This document shows positions 17,748 through 26,096 of a stretch of 64,000 nucleotides of DNA, one piece after another. The stretch's first letter is position 1, and the number at the start of each line of letters is the position of its first letter. The translations under genes and the position numbers were made by a program. Under the pieces are notes generated by a model. That model ran no database searches and was not told the origin of the DNA. It worked only from the letters and a program-made list of their open reading frames with translations. Source of the DNA: Candidatus Obscuribacterales bacterium (GTDB lineage: Bacteria; Cyanobacteriota; Vampirovibrionia; Obscuribacterales; Obscuribacteraceae); NCBI GenBank assembly GCA_019745415.1, contig JAIETF010000037.1, positions 1-64,000 on the forward strand, in the 5' to 3' direction.

Positions 17748-18416
17748 CTATTTATTAAGTCGGTAGCCGATTTTATTGACCGTTTCGATCATCGACTCTT
17801 GTCCCGGCTCGTCTATAGCTTTACGAATGCGCTTAACCGATGAACGGACGGCTTCAACGGTTGGGCACTTGTCTGTTGACCAGACTCGCGAAATTAAGGT
17901 ATCGGTGCTAAAGGTTTCCCCTGGGTGCCTCATGAGAAACTCGAGGAGGGCATAATCAACCGGCAGTAGTGTCAGTGGATTGCCTTCTTTGAGAATCTTG
18001 CGGGCATTCAAGTCGAGGTGCAATTTTCCTACTGTGACGCTGCCCCGGTAGTTGTCGGGACGTCTCATTAGGGCTCTGATGCGGGCGCAGAGCTCTCGCA
18101 CGCTGAAAGGCTTGGTAAGGTAGTCATCGGCACCGGCGTTGAAGCCCGATTCTTTGTCTTGTATTTGAGCTTTGCCGGTGAGCATGATAATCGGAGTCTG
18201 GCCGCCCGAATCGCGGAATCGTTTGCAGATTTCAAAGCCGTCCATGCCCGGAAGATTGACGTCGCAGACAATTACATCAAAGCTGCCGCCCAAGACCATG
18301 TCCAATCCGGCATTGCCGTCGGAGGCTACTTCAACGCTGTGCCTCTCCAGGGTGAGCCACTTGGCAATGGTTGTGGATAATTCGCGGTCGTCTTCGATGA
18401 GCAAGATTTTGGACAT
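17748..18416 (-). CDS. OmpR/PhoB-family response regulator 2
   Basis: 222 residues. Receiver with EDD at 8-10, phospho-acceptor Asp52 in VCDVNLPGMDG, Thr in MLTGKA and Lys in DDYLTKPF. A winged-helix domain follows (LLPVDYALLEFLMRHPGE, then TVEAVRSSVKRIRKAI). All key residues are present. The start is set by homology at MSKILL (ATG 18416); GGAGG lies only 2 bases ahead of it, and an ATG three codons earlier overlaps that motif, so the exact start is uncertain. It is similar to regulator 1, so the two kinase/regulator sets probably arose by duplication. Confidence 0.9.
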   Translation of the reverse strand: MSKILLIEDDRELSTTIAKWLTLERHSVEVASDGNAGLDMVLGGSFDVIVCDVNLPGMDGFEICKRFRDSGGQTPIIMLTGKAQIQDKESGFNAGADDYLTKPFSVRELCARIRALMRRPDNYRGSVTVGKLHLDLNARKILKEGNPLTLLPVDYALLEFLMRHPGETFSTDTLISRVWSTDKCPTVEAVRSSVKRIRKAIDEPGQESMIETVNKIGYRLNK

Positions 18417-19107
18417 AGCCTCCATATTAACATCTGAGATCGTGTGGTAAGCGAGCGTAATCATATTTAGGTGCTTCGAACTGGTGTGGTGCTTCTAACA
18501 ACTAGTAAGAGAGGGCTGAGGTCGTGGCTTTTGGTTTCGTTTGATTTAGGTTGGCTTCAGTTGGCTTCAGTTGGCTTCGGTTGGCTTCGGTTTGGTTTAG
18601 ATTGGCTTTTGGGCTCTTGAAGAACTTCAAGATGTTCCTATTCAAAACCCCAGACATGTCGAAATCATGGCGGCGGCATTACAGATTTCATTTTGATGGA
18701 GTGGCGACGGTATAGCGGGGCACGCCGCCGGTCATGGGGAGCCGACTGAATCGGGGAGGCGGTGCTGTGGGATTGACAAGAGATGGGTTGGTAAGCGCGT
18801 CGTTTTTTTTTGGACGATTTCACAGTCTTTGCCCTTCTAGGCTGGCTATATCGCTGGCATCTCGAGCTAATGGGGGATTTCCGCCATTGTCACGATTTTC
18901 TCAAGGCGAGCCGGGGTATATAGATTGGGTGTGACCTTTATTTGGGAATTGGTCGGTCAGGGGCCGCGCAATCATTAATCATTAGATTAATCATTAGAAT
19001 GTTCGATAGATTGCCCGTTGTTTTTGAGACCGCCCGATAGAAAGACGGCTTACCCAATCTGTTTTGCGCAGTCGTCCGCCCACTATTCAACGATATGGAG
19101 ATTGGTT
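18417..19107. other. Long divergent intergenic region
   Basis: About 690 bp between response regulator 2 (-) and the 19108 gene (+). It holds the 10-bp array at 18549-18588, a G+C-rich middle (about 18660-18780) with a small CCGACTGAATCGG hairpin, and repeated ATCATTAGATTA motifs near 18972-19000. No ORF in it is convincing. It should carry two divergent promoters; none is clear by eye. A small RNA is possible but unproved. Confidence 0.4.
18549..18588. repeat. 10-bp tandem array
   Basis: Four adjoining copies of TTGGCTTCAG / TTGGCTTCGG, with degenerate copies continuing to about 18608. It lies upstream of response regulator 2 and could be a minisatellite or regulator half-sites at one-helical-turn spacing. 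Confidence 0.8.
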
Positions 19108-19563
19108 ATGGCTCAGAGATTTGACCAGGCTGATAAAAACGATAATCGCGGAGAATTGCAAGCCGGTCGGGGCGACAGCAATAGTGCTGCCAACAATCTG
19201 CTTGCCGACAGCGGCTTTATGAAGGTCGCCGACAACACCTGTTCGACCCCTGAGCAGATGCTCAAACACATTATTTCGAGCAACTTGATGCAGCGAATCG
19301 ACAACGAGACCGGAGGGCGTCTGCGCAACGACGGTGTGAGCAAGCAGCAGTTGGACAACATGCTCAGCCGCGCTACTTCAGACGGCGACAAGCAGGTTCT
19401 GGGCTTTTTCTCGCGCAATTTCGACAAGTATGCAAACAGCCTGGGCAGCCCCGGTAAGCTGACCGGCGGCGAAATACAATATATGTTCACCCAAGAGTAC
19501 CCGCAGTGCAACTGGAACCGTCCCCCTCAAGGCGGCGGCGGGCAGCGGCGTTCAAAAGCTTGA
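19108..19563 (+). CDS. Hypothetical helical protein, EF-hand-like pattern
   Basis: 151 residues, no signal peptide. The N-terminus is polar and probably disordered; residues about 60-135 are helical with two loop segments (RNDGVSKQQLDNML and GKLTGGEIQYMF) that resemble degenerate EF-hand loop-helix halves. The canonical Asp ligands are incomplete, so calcium binding is only a guess. ATG 19108 with GGAG 7 bases upstream is clearly better than the in-frame start at 19018. Its 3' end overlaps the convergent calpain-like gene by 12 bp. Confidence 0.65.
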   Translation: MAQRFDQADKNDNRGELQAGRGDSNSAANNLLADSGFMKVADNTCSTPEQMLKHIISSNLMQRIDNETGGRLRNDGVSKQQLDNMLSRATSDGDKQVLGFFSRNFDKYANSLGSPGKLTGGEIQYMFTQEYPQCNWNRPPQGGGGQRRSKA

Positions 19564-20868
19564 TTCGACGCGCAGATGCGAGAATAGCTCGTTGAAGTCG
19601 TAGAGAGATAGCTGAAAAACTCCATCGTCAACCTTATCGAAGCACTGACCGTTTTCGGTGCTTTTGAAGTCGCCATTGCCGTAGGGATCTTTGAGCGTGA
19701 TTACCTTGGTTTTAGGCTGATAGCCGATAACGGCGTAGGCATGAGATGATCTCAGTCCATAGGCTCTTGCTTTGGTCGAGAGTTCGGTTGTGGCGAGACA
19801 AACTAAAGAATTTTTCTGCATATTGGTGAGTAATTTGTCTTGCTCATCGATATATTTCTGGCGCACAGCTTCGCGTCCAAACCAGCTTTCAATCTGTCTT
19901 GCCGTCACATAACCTTTGCCTAGACCGAAGTCGCCGCAGTCGAAACTAAAGGTCGAAAATGACTGCAGGTCGTCGCCGGTGAAGGCCCGGGCGGCACTGT
20001 CATCGGTGGCACCATAAGATGCCCCGAAGCCTGGAAGTTCGGGCAGGGCGGTCAGTCTGCCGTCAAGAATGAAATGTTTGATGGTTCGCAAAAATATGTG
20101 CCAGGGGTCTTGAGTCTCGCTGCGCCAGGTGCCGTAGGCTTTTTCCAGAATGGGTAACCAGCAGCCTCCCTGCTTGCCATCGAAAGAAGTGGCTGAGGCA
20201 TAAAGCTTTCTCTCTCTTTCACTAAGCGGCGCTACTTCTATCTTTTTTTGCACCCCGGCCAAGTTGACCAGATAGTTGCCGTTTGGCTGGCGACTGACAC
20301 TATTGAGAAGAATCTTGCGGCCTCGCTCGGTCGCCGACATACTTGCCACAGTGGCAAGAAAACGACAGTCAAAAACGGCACCCTGCTTGATGAAATTAGG
20401 ATTGAGCCGCTCCGAACTATCAATGAAAAGTTCTGTCGACGGTTTGTCTTGCCCCTGCGAACTGCTCGGGGTATCGTGTTGGCTCTGGCTTTGATTCTGG
20501 CTTTGGCTCTGCGTCTGACTCTGGCTCTGACTCTGACTCTGAATCTGGCTCTGAATCTGGCTCTGCGTCTGGCTCTGACTCTGAATCTGGCTTTGACTCT
20601 GATTTTGGCTTTCGTTTTGATTGAGCTGAGTCTTCGCTCTTTCAGGGGCTTGCACCCAACTAAAGATGCCAATGCCGTGCGCAGTGATGTCGTGACCCTG
20701 ATATTCTACATCGCAGAGCATTTGAACAATTAGAATGAGCGGTGCCAAGAGTACAACACCTTTCAATACTCTAATGGCAATAGCTTTGTATTGCTTGGGC
20801 GTGAGCTTCTCGCTTGCTTTTGCTTGCTGCTTCGTCTCTTGCTCAGTCTTATTTTGCTCGTCTTTCAA
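19552..20868 (-). CDS. Membrane-anchored calpain-like cysteine protease
   Basis: 438 residues. A TM helix (about 33-53, GVVLLAPLILIVQML), then a Gln/Ser repeat linker (about 81-140), then a calpain (C2)-like domain. The catalytic cysteine is Cys168 in QGAVFDCRFLATVAS, the family's QGxxGDCxFLA motif with GD replaced by FD. The histidine is His376 in SHAYAVIGY, and the third residue is the Asp394 region of LKDPYGNGDF, where classical calpains have Asn in NPW. GGCWLPILEKAYGTW is also typical. No calcium-binding domain is attached. The start is TTG. Probably cell-surface proteolysis; the linker may project the domain from the membrane. Confidence 0.8.
   Translation of the reverse strand: MKDEQNKTEQETKQQAKASEKLTPKQYKAIAIRVLKGVVLLAPLILIVQMLCDVEYQGHDITAHGIGIFSWVQAPERAKTQLNQNESQNQSQSQIQSQSQTQSQIQSQIQSQSQSQSQTQSQSQNQSQSQHDTPSSSQGQDKPSTELFIDSSERLNPNFIKQGAVFDCRFLATVASMSATERGRKILLNSVSRQPNGNYLVNLAGVQKKIEVAPLSERERKLYASATSFDGKQGGCWLPILEKAYGTWRSETQDPWHIFLRTIKHFILDGRLTALPELPGFGASYGATDDSAARAFTGDDLQSFSTFSFDCGDFGLGKGYVTARQIESWFGREAVRQKYIDEQDKLLTNMQKNSLVCLATTELSTKARAYGLRSSHAYAVIGYQPKTKVITLKDPYGNGDFKSTENGQCFDKVDDGVFQLSLYDFNELFSHLRVESSF
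20475..20610. repeat. In-frame 6-bp-based repeat (Gln-Ser linker)
   Basis: Runs of CTGGCT / CTGACT / CTGAAT-type hexamers on the plus strand encode alternating Gln-Ser (with Gln-Ile, Gln-Thr and Gln-Asn variants) in the calpain-like protein on the minus strand. Unit length 6 bp keeps the frame, so copy number can change without breaking the gene. Confidence 0.85.
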
Positions 20869-20905
20869 TTGGTTTATCCACCATAGTAAGTGATTAGCGG
20901 AGCAC

Positions 20906-22153
20906 TTACTTGTTGTAGAAGTAGCTGGTCGGCGATAGTCTCTTTTCGGCGTCTTTCAATTCTGCCATGGCAGTGGTTCGTCCCTTTAGAAAACGGTCGA
21001 AAAATGCGCAAGAAGCCCTCCCGACTCGCTCAACCAGTTCGGTATCGGCGCCGTTTCTTTTGGTCGTCATGGCTATAGAGTTTCCAGAAATGCCGCCCAT
21101 GTTGTGCCCGGCATTTTGGAAGACAAGCAAATACTTGTGAGGAGGGCTACTCAGTGTATACGGCTCAGTTCTCCAGGTGTAGGGTTGACCGTTTCTGCCA
21201 TTGTCGGCGGTGCCGGTGATGACCATGAGTGGTCGCTCGATATATTGCCAGGCGGTTGTCTCAACTTTGACTTGGTCTGCGCAATTGAGATCGGTGCCTT
21301 GCGGTGATATGCAAAGAAAGGCAAGCGGGCGGGGGTCTTGCCACTGACGGCTGCCGCCGATTGTCATACCTGCCGTTACCTGCGCCGTATGAGCCCCGAA
21401 TGAATGCCCTGCCACGCCGATTCTCTGAAGGTCGAGCCGGCCCCGAAGACTTGGTATGCGACTTTCAATTTCACTAAGCTTGTCGATGATTAGACTAATA
21501 TCTTGAGGGCGCGAAGCCCAATCTCTAAAGGCGCCCTCGCCCATCGGCACATTCAGCCCGCTGCGATTTTCAGCAAGAAGCTCTTTCAGCCTGGCGATTC
21601 GTGTGCGTCCATCTTCGTTGCGTACGCTATCGCGCATTAGTTTGAACGAATCTTGATGAGTCGGCTTGATGCAGACATAACCGTGCCGCACAAGGTAATC
21701 GGTCAAAGGCGCATAGTTCTCGGCGCTGCCTCTGACACCGTGCGAAAAGATGATGACCGGCAGCTTTTCTTTGAAATATGCATGAGGTGCCACAATCCTA
21801 ATTTGCAGATCTTTGCCGCGTTTCTCATCTCTCAGGACGAGGTCGCTTATTTCTATTCTGCACTTTTCGAGTTTGCTTTGAGCTTGCTTTCTGTTTGCCG
21901 GCTCTTGCCTGGTTGCTTTTGCGGTTAGGTTTTTGTTAGCCTCGTAAACTGCTAACTCTTCCTTATTTGCGTCAGCAATATTGGCTTCTGTCACTTTTGA
22001 ATCTTCTTTGATAGATTGATTGATTGGGTTGCCGCTCGCTGGCGATAGCAATAAGACGCTTAGTAGAAATGCGGCTTGACTAGATTGAAGAATAACGCCT
22101 CTCTTTCTTGTCCACTTGGTGCGGGCTGTTGCGAATTCTTTGCTATCAGGCAT
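20906..22153 (-). CDS. Secreted alpha/beta hydrolase
   Basis: 415 residues. An N-terminal signal or anchor (AAFLLSVLLLSPASG, about 27-41), a Lys/Ala-rich stretch, then an alpha/beta-hydrolase fold of the chlorophyllase / PAF-acetylhydrolase-like type: oxyanion strand PVIIFSHGVRGS, nucleophile Ser in GVAGHSFGAH, Asp in ITGTADNG, and His in QNAGHNMGG. The triad is complete. Substrate is likely an ester. Its ATG overlaps the stop of the preceding 22146-22475 gene by 8 bp, so translation is coupled. Part of a seven-gene minus-strand cluster. Confidence 0.82.
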   Translation of the reverse strand: MPDSKEFATARTKWTRKRGVILQSSQAAFLLSVLLLSPASGNPINQSIKEDSKVTEANIADANKEELAVYEANKNLTAKATRQEPANRKQAQSKLEKCRIEISDLVLRDEKRGKDLQIRIVAPHAYFKEKLPVIIFSHGVRGSAENYAPLTDYLVRHGYVCIKPTHQDSFKLMRDSVRNEDGRTRIARLKELLAENRSGLNVPMGEGAFRDWASRPQDISLIIDKLSEIESRIPSLRGRLDLQRIGVAGHSFGAHTAQVTAGMTIGGSRQWQDPRPLAFLCISPQGTDLNCADQVKVETTAWQYIERPLMVITGTADNGRNGQPYTWRTEPYTLSSPPHKYLLVFQNAGHNMGGISGNSIAMTTKRNGADTELVERVGRASCAFFDRFLKGRTTAMAELKDAEKRLSPTSYFYNK

Positions 22154-22475
22154 CAGGTCCGCCCTTCAACTTTAGTATGGTCATCCTCGCTTTCAAAACC
22201 GCTCTATCAATATCACCAAGATGCTTGATTTGTTCACCGCTTTCGCTGACGACCGCTTCAACATTCTTGATCTCTCTTTCAATTTCTCTGGCTAGATGTC
22301 TTCGGTAAGTCTTTATAAGAAGCCCTATAGGCAAAAGCAAGAGCCCGACCAGCGACAAGAGAGTCAACTGCAAAACAGTCAGCGGCAATAGAACCGAAAG
22401 CGCAATGGTCTGAGCGATCATGGCGGCGCCGTCGCGACTGTTCTTCTTCCTCGATTGGCGCCTGGCTCTTGTCAA
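22146..22475 (-). CDS. Small membrane protein with coiled-coil tail
   Basis: 109 residues. A basic N-terminus, a long hydrophobic region (about 20-55; probably two helices), then a charged helical tail (REIEREIKNVEAVVSESGEQ). The start is TTG with AGGTAGG just upstream; an ATG at 22421 is possible but lacks a ribosome site. It lies 32 bp behind the Rieske oxygenase gene and overlaps the hydrolase gene. Function unknown; the coupling suggests a role with its neighbours. Confidence 0.6.
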   Translation of the reverse strand: MTRARRQSRKKNSRDGAAMIAQTIALSVLLPLTVLQLTLLSLVGLLLLPIGLLIKTYRRHLAREIEREIKNVEAVVSESGEQIKHLGDIDRAVLKARMTILKLKGGPDA

Positions 22476-22507
22476 AGAACCTACCTCAAAACTCAGCTGT
22501 TTTCAAT

Positions 22508-23728
22508 CTAGAACAAAGCGAGATTCTTGTCCATAAATTTAGAGATCAAACCGTGAAATTGGCGTACTCCTTGTTCCCAAACTGGAGCGTATCTGCCGGA
22601 TTTGTAGACTCTTGATTGAATGCCCCTCTGGACTAGTTCTACTACGTCCTCATCTTCCATCTCGGTTTGCTTAATGTCGCTAGGAGAATAGCTTTGCATT
22701 CTCGATGGGTCTAAGACAAAAGTTCGGTAGTAGACCTTCGTGGTTTGATGTGATGTGGGTGCCACTATATTCAGTGATAGTCCCCAGGGGTAAAAGTTGA
22801 ACATCATGTTTGGGAAGAGATAGTAGTAATAAGCCCCCATGGCTTGTCCAAAGTCTGGGCAGTGGGGCGGTAAGTTGAAAGTGTCTGCTTTGCTGTTGGC
22901 GGCCCCTAGCTGCAAATTGCCCATGGCAAATAATTCGGTGCGGTAGTTTTTCAGATCTAGCACCGCAGACAAAGATGGGTGCACAAAGGGAATATGTAAG
23001 CCTTCCAGATAATTGTCTACATAAAGAGCCCAGTGAGCATTTATGTCGTATTCGCAAGAAAGTTCCGGCTTGTAGACCAATTTGTCGAGTTCTAGAAATG
23101 CTAGTCGGTCTCGCATCGGCTGTATGAATTCTTCGAATGAGCATGCTGGGTTGAGCGAGGCAAAGGTGAATGGTCCCCAACTATGAATCTCGATGTTCTT
23201 TAGATGGTCGGCTTCTTGAGGAAAATTGTCTACATTTTCGAAGCCCGGGGCTGACTGAAAAGAGCCGTCGCAATTGAATCGACGGCCATGGTAGCGGCAG
23301 CGCAGCCCTTGAGGTGGAATTGCTTCCTCCTTGCCGGTTTCGAGCAAAAGGGCGCCTCGGTGAGTGCAAACATTAGAGAGGCATCTTAGATTAAATTGGG
23401 GCTCGGGCTCGAGACTAGGGTCGGGCTGAGTTTTTGAATTTTTTTGTTTGTTTTGAGACTCTAAAGCGATAACGTTTAGTGTTCTAGTTAGCAAAAGCGG
23501 CTCATTCAGTGAACCAGGCAAAAGGGTCACAGATTCCATCATCCCGGGCTTAAGCTCAAGATTAAACGATTCGCCTTCATTAAATCGACCGACAAGCTGC
23601 CACGATCTGGCAAAGATGCTGTCAAGCGATTCTTCGTACAGGTCTTTGCTTCGGTAAAAAGTGGCGGGTAGGGTGCGTTCGCTCTGCCGTTTTTTGCTAT
23701 TAGTTTGCGCCACTTTCGTTTCTGACAT
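22508..23728 (-). CDS. Rieske non-haem-iron ring-hydroxylating oxygenase alpha subunit
   Basis: 406 residues. The Rieske [2Fe-2S] site is CTHRG (Cys121, His123) and CRYHG (Cys144, His147). The catalytic mononuclear iron site is in NYLEGLHIPFVHPSL (His245, His250) with a later carboxylate ligand. This is the choline-monooxygenase / aromatic-dioxygenase alpha-subunit layout. A Gln/Lys/Pro-rich insert (about 93-112) sits in the Rieske domain. No reductase or ferredoxin gene is nearby, so electrons must come from elsewhere. ATG 23728 overlaps the previous gene by 29 bp. Substrate cannot be told from sequence. Confidence 0.88.
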   Translation of the reverse strand: MSETKVAQTNSKKRQSERTLPATFYRSKDLYEESLDSIFARSWQLVGRFNEGESFNLELKPGMMESVTLLPGSLNEPLLLTRTLNVIALESQNKQKNSKTQPDPSLEPEPQFNLRCLSNVCTHRGALLLETGKEEAIPPQGLRCRYHGRRFNCDGSFQSAPGFENVDNFPQEADHLKNIEIHSWGPFTFASLNPACSFEEFIQPMRDRLAFLELDKLVYKPELSCEYDINAHWALYVDNYLEGLHIPFVHPSLSAVLDLKNYRTELFAMGNLQLGAANSKADTFNLPPHCPDFGQAMGAYYYYLFPNMMFNFYPWGLSLNIVAPTSHQTTKVYYRTFVLDPSRMQSYSPSDIKQTEMEDEDVVELVQRGIQSRVYKSGRYAPVWEQGVRQFHGLISKFMDKNLALF

Positions 23729-24320
23729 TTTCAAGCTCTTTCTTCTTTTTCTGAATTGCAGATTTTTGCTGTCCCAGATTGTAGATTACTTGCTTCTGGT
23801 AATCGAGCTGTTGCTGCTCCATGATCTGTTCCATGTTCTGCTTTTCTTGTCTGAGCTGTCTTGATTCCTGCGCCTTCATTTGTTTGAGCAGCTTCTTGGG
23901 GTCTTGGGCGCCGTCTTTACCGGCTTTCCATTCTGGTCCCAAGACATCTTCGCCTTCTGGAACACTCGTGCCGGCTCCCAAGGCAGTGCTTATTAGATTG
24001 CCATTTTGTTTGAGAGTGTTCTCAATCTGAGTCTTGTCTTCCGGATTTAGTTGTCCGTTCTTTCTTTTTGCTTTGATATCGCTTTCGACGGCAATGACCA
24101 TTGCGCGTAGTTTATTCGCTTGTTCTTCCGTGAGCTTGCCGTCTTTTAAGCCTTTATCGATGCGCTTGTATTGATGCTTTACTCTTTCATCGATAGTGAG
24201 GCTGTGTTTTTTGCCGGGGCTGTTGCTGCTGCCGTTCTGTGCTTGGGCTCCGGTTTGGGTAAACTGACTGAGAATGGCGGTGGCGATAATCAAATAGCGA
24301 CCAGTGGTTTTTAGTTTCAT
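23700..24320 (-). CDS. Secreted coiled-coil protein
   Basis: 206 residues. A signal peptide (YLIIATAILSQFTQTGAQA) is followed by helices dominated by Lys, Gln and Glu. The segment DKGLKDGKLTEEQANKLRAM looks like a short helical hairpin; the C-terminal 70 residues are a Gln-rich coiled coil. No cysteines. Its 3' end overlaps the Rieske oxygenase start. Function unknown, probably periplasmic structural or chaperone-like. Confidence 0.65.
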   Translation of the reverse strand: MKLKTTGRYLIIATAILSQFTQTGAQAQNGSSNSPGKKHSLTIDERVKHQYKRIDKGLKDGKLTEEQANKLRAMVIAVESDIKAKRKNGQLNPEDKTQIENTLKQNGNLISTALGAGTSVPEGEDVLGPEWKAGKDGAQDPKKLLKQMKAQESRQLRQEKQNMEQIMEQQQLDYQKQVIYNLGQQKSAIQKKKKELENVRNESGAN

Positions 24321-24374
24321 ATGCGCACTCTTGTCTGGGTGTCTCTATTTTGTGATACCCCTCTCCGATTGCGA

Positions 24375-25082
24375 TTAATCCGACTCGATTTTTTCGATTA
24401 GCTCGGAAGAGTCGTAAGATGGCGAATTTACCTTGGTAGAAACCTGATACATTTCGATAATATCGTCAGGGGCGCCGTTTAATAGGGGCAAAAGTTGTTC
24501 AGGGTTCTGAATGGTCGGATTGAGCCAGATTTCAATGGCTTGCGGCGAGAGAATCACCGGCATACGGCTGTGCACTGGGCTGATAGTGGCATTGGCTGCC
24601 GTCGTGATAATAGTGAAGGTGTTTAGAGGTTTGGCAGGATCGATATTTTTATTCGTGTCATACAACCCGGCGAAGGCAAAAAGCCTAGGACCTGGCTCTT
24701 TGTTTTTGAGGTGAATCCAGACCGGTTGTTTGCGCGCACCTTTGGCAGCACTAGCGGCCGGCAGCCATTCATAAAAGCCGTCGGCGGGCACAAGGCAACG
24801 CCTTCTATTGAGGGCTGTTTTAAAGAATGGCTTCTCGGCTAAGGTTTCGGCGCGGGCGTTGATCATGGCTTTGCTGCCGGCTTCTTTAGCAAAGAAGGGC
24901 ACCAGTCCCCACTGGTATGTGGTGAGAACACGGCTGCCGTCTTTGGCGAAGACGATCGGGGCTTGCTGCGAAGGGGCTAGATTGAAGCGCGGCGTCAAGC
25001 CGGTCTCCATAAAGACGTCTTCTACTGCGAAAGCCTCGATAATGGCGGCTTCGGTGGCGCTGAGTGTATAACGACCGCACAT
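24375..25082 (-). CDS. yedK: SOS response-associated peptidase (SRAP)
   Basis: 235 residues of the HMCES/YedK family, which cross-links to abasic sites in single-stranded DNA and so protects them. Cys2 directly follows Met (MCGRYTL), the residue that forms the thiazolidine adduct. Asn75 (MINARAET), Glu105 (DGFYEW) and the His in SPVHSRMP complete the active site. Length is typical. The gene sits 14 bp behind a TPR gene and 54 bp before the secreted coiled-coil gene, so the cluster mixes repair with envelope functions. No LexA box was seen. Confidence 0.93.
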   Translation of the reverse strand: MCGRYTLSATEAAIIEAFAVEDVFMETGLTPRFNLAPSQQAPIVFAKDGSRVLTTYQWGLVPFFAKEAGSKAMINARAETLAEKPFFKTALNRRRCLVPADGFYEWLPAASAAKGARKQPVWIHLKNKEPGPRLFAFAGLYDTNKNIDPAKPLNTFTIITTAANATISPVHSRMPVILSPQAIEIWLNPTIQNPEQLLPLLNGAPDDIIEMYQVSTKVNSPSYDSSELIEKIESD

Positions 25083-25096
25083 TATGCTTGGTCGAT

Positions 25097-25840
25097 TTAC
25101 TTGACTTTGATGGCTTTAGCGCGGTTGATGAATTCTTCAGCTTCGCTGTCGCGTCCTCTTCTTTTGAGGAATTCGCCGAAGGCATTGTAAGCCGCTTTGG
25201 CATCAGCGCTATTTTTTGATTTTGCCGCTTCATGCAGCTCGATGGCATTGACGAATTCGTCTTCGGCGTCGGCTATACGATTTAGTTCTTCGTATATGCG
25301 GGCGCGCAAAAGGTGGATTTCAGAATTGTAAGTGTCGCCTTCTTTGTGCAATTTGTTTGAGAGGGCGAGCCATTCACCGGCTTGCTTTTCGGCTTCGGCG
25401 AATTGTTTAGACCAGCAAAGTGCATTTACCAGCAAGAAGTAGTCGTGCAGGGCTGATGATTCGGCGATTTCGCTGCCGCTTGCCAGTCTGGTTGTCACCG
25501 CCTTTAGTGCCAGATCGGCAGCCTCTTCATATTCTTTTTGACGATATGAGTAAGAGGCGAGGCAATAAAAGCTGTTTGCTAGATTTATGCCGTTTGTTTT
25601 TTCTTTGCTCTTGGCTAGGCGCGTAGTCAGGTCAAGCAAGCGGGCGTACTTTTTTTTGTCTGTTTCTTCGTCTGAATAGAACAGCTCGGCGGCGCCTTCT
25701 GCCGCCACTGCCAGTTCGGCTCTCGAATATTTTGCAATTAGTTCGGAAGGGGGCGTGGCGCTTAGGAGATCTAGAAAATCTTCCGGCATCATGTCTTCAA
25801 TGTTTTCTAGAATTTCTTCTTCGTCTTCGTTGTGGGTCAT
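25097..25840 (-). CDS. TPR-repeat protein
   Basis: 247 residues, acidic N-terminus (HNEDEEEILENIEDM), then helical repeats of TPR type such as SFYCLASYSYRQKEYEEAAD and RIYEELNRIADAEDEFVNAI. No signal peptide, so cytoplasmic. GAGGAAGGAC immediately precedes ATG. First gene of a seven-gene minus-strand cluster ending at 19552. Likely a protein-binding scaffold. Confidence 0.75.
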   Translation of the reverse strand: MTHNEDEEEILENIEDMMPEDFLDLLSATPPSELIAKYSRAELAVAAEGAAELFYSDEETDKKKYARLLDLTTRLAKSKEKTNGINLANSFYCLASYSYRQKEYEEAADLALKAVTTRLASGSEIAESSALHDYFLLVNALCWSKQFAEAEKQAGEWLALSNKLHKEGDTYNSEIHLLRARIYEELNRIADAEDEFVNAIELHEAAKSKNSADAKAAYNAFGEFLKRRGRDSEAEEFINRAKAIKVK

Positions 25841-25904
25841 TGTCCTTCCTCAAAAGCTTCGTAAATTTATAACAGAACTTAGAGTTTTTGCAGCATTTTG
25901 CAGC

Positions 25905-25918
25905 TTTGCTTAAGCAAA
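25905..25918. promoter_or_regulatory. Palindrome in divergent promoter region
   Basis: The 14-bp perfect palindrome TTTGCTTAAGCAAA lies between the divergent genes starting at 25840 (-) and 26097 (+). It could be a repressor operator. No matching regulator is adjacent. Confidence 0.35.
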
Positions 25919-26096
25919 AGTTTGCAGCGCCGAACTCAAGAGGCTCGCGCAAATACCAGGCCCGGTTCAGGGTTTTTACTGTGGTAGCCGAGCCTGCTTT
26001 GTTTGTAATATCTTGGCAGCCTGGCGGGGAAATTTTGAGCCCATTACTATTTTTTTCGAAACCATTTTTCGAAACTATTTTTTCGAGGTCCCCAAT

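Noticed and set aside
18734..18934. Plus-strand 66-codon ORF
   Set aside because: Gly/Arg/Ser-rich translation with no ribosome site or conserved look; likely intergenic.
20248..20733. Plus-strand ORF with Leu/Ala repeats
   Set aside because: Antisense to the calpain-like gene; the apparent repeats are the complement of the Gln-Ser array.
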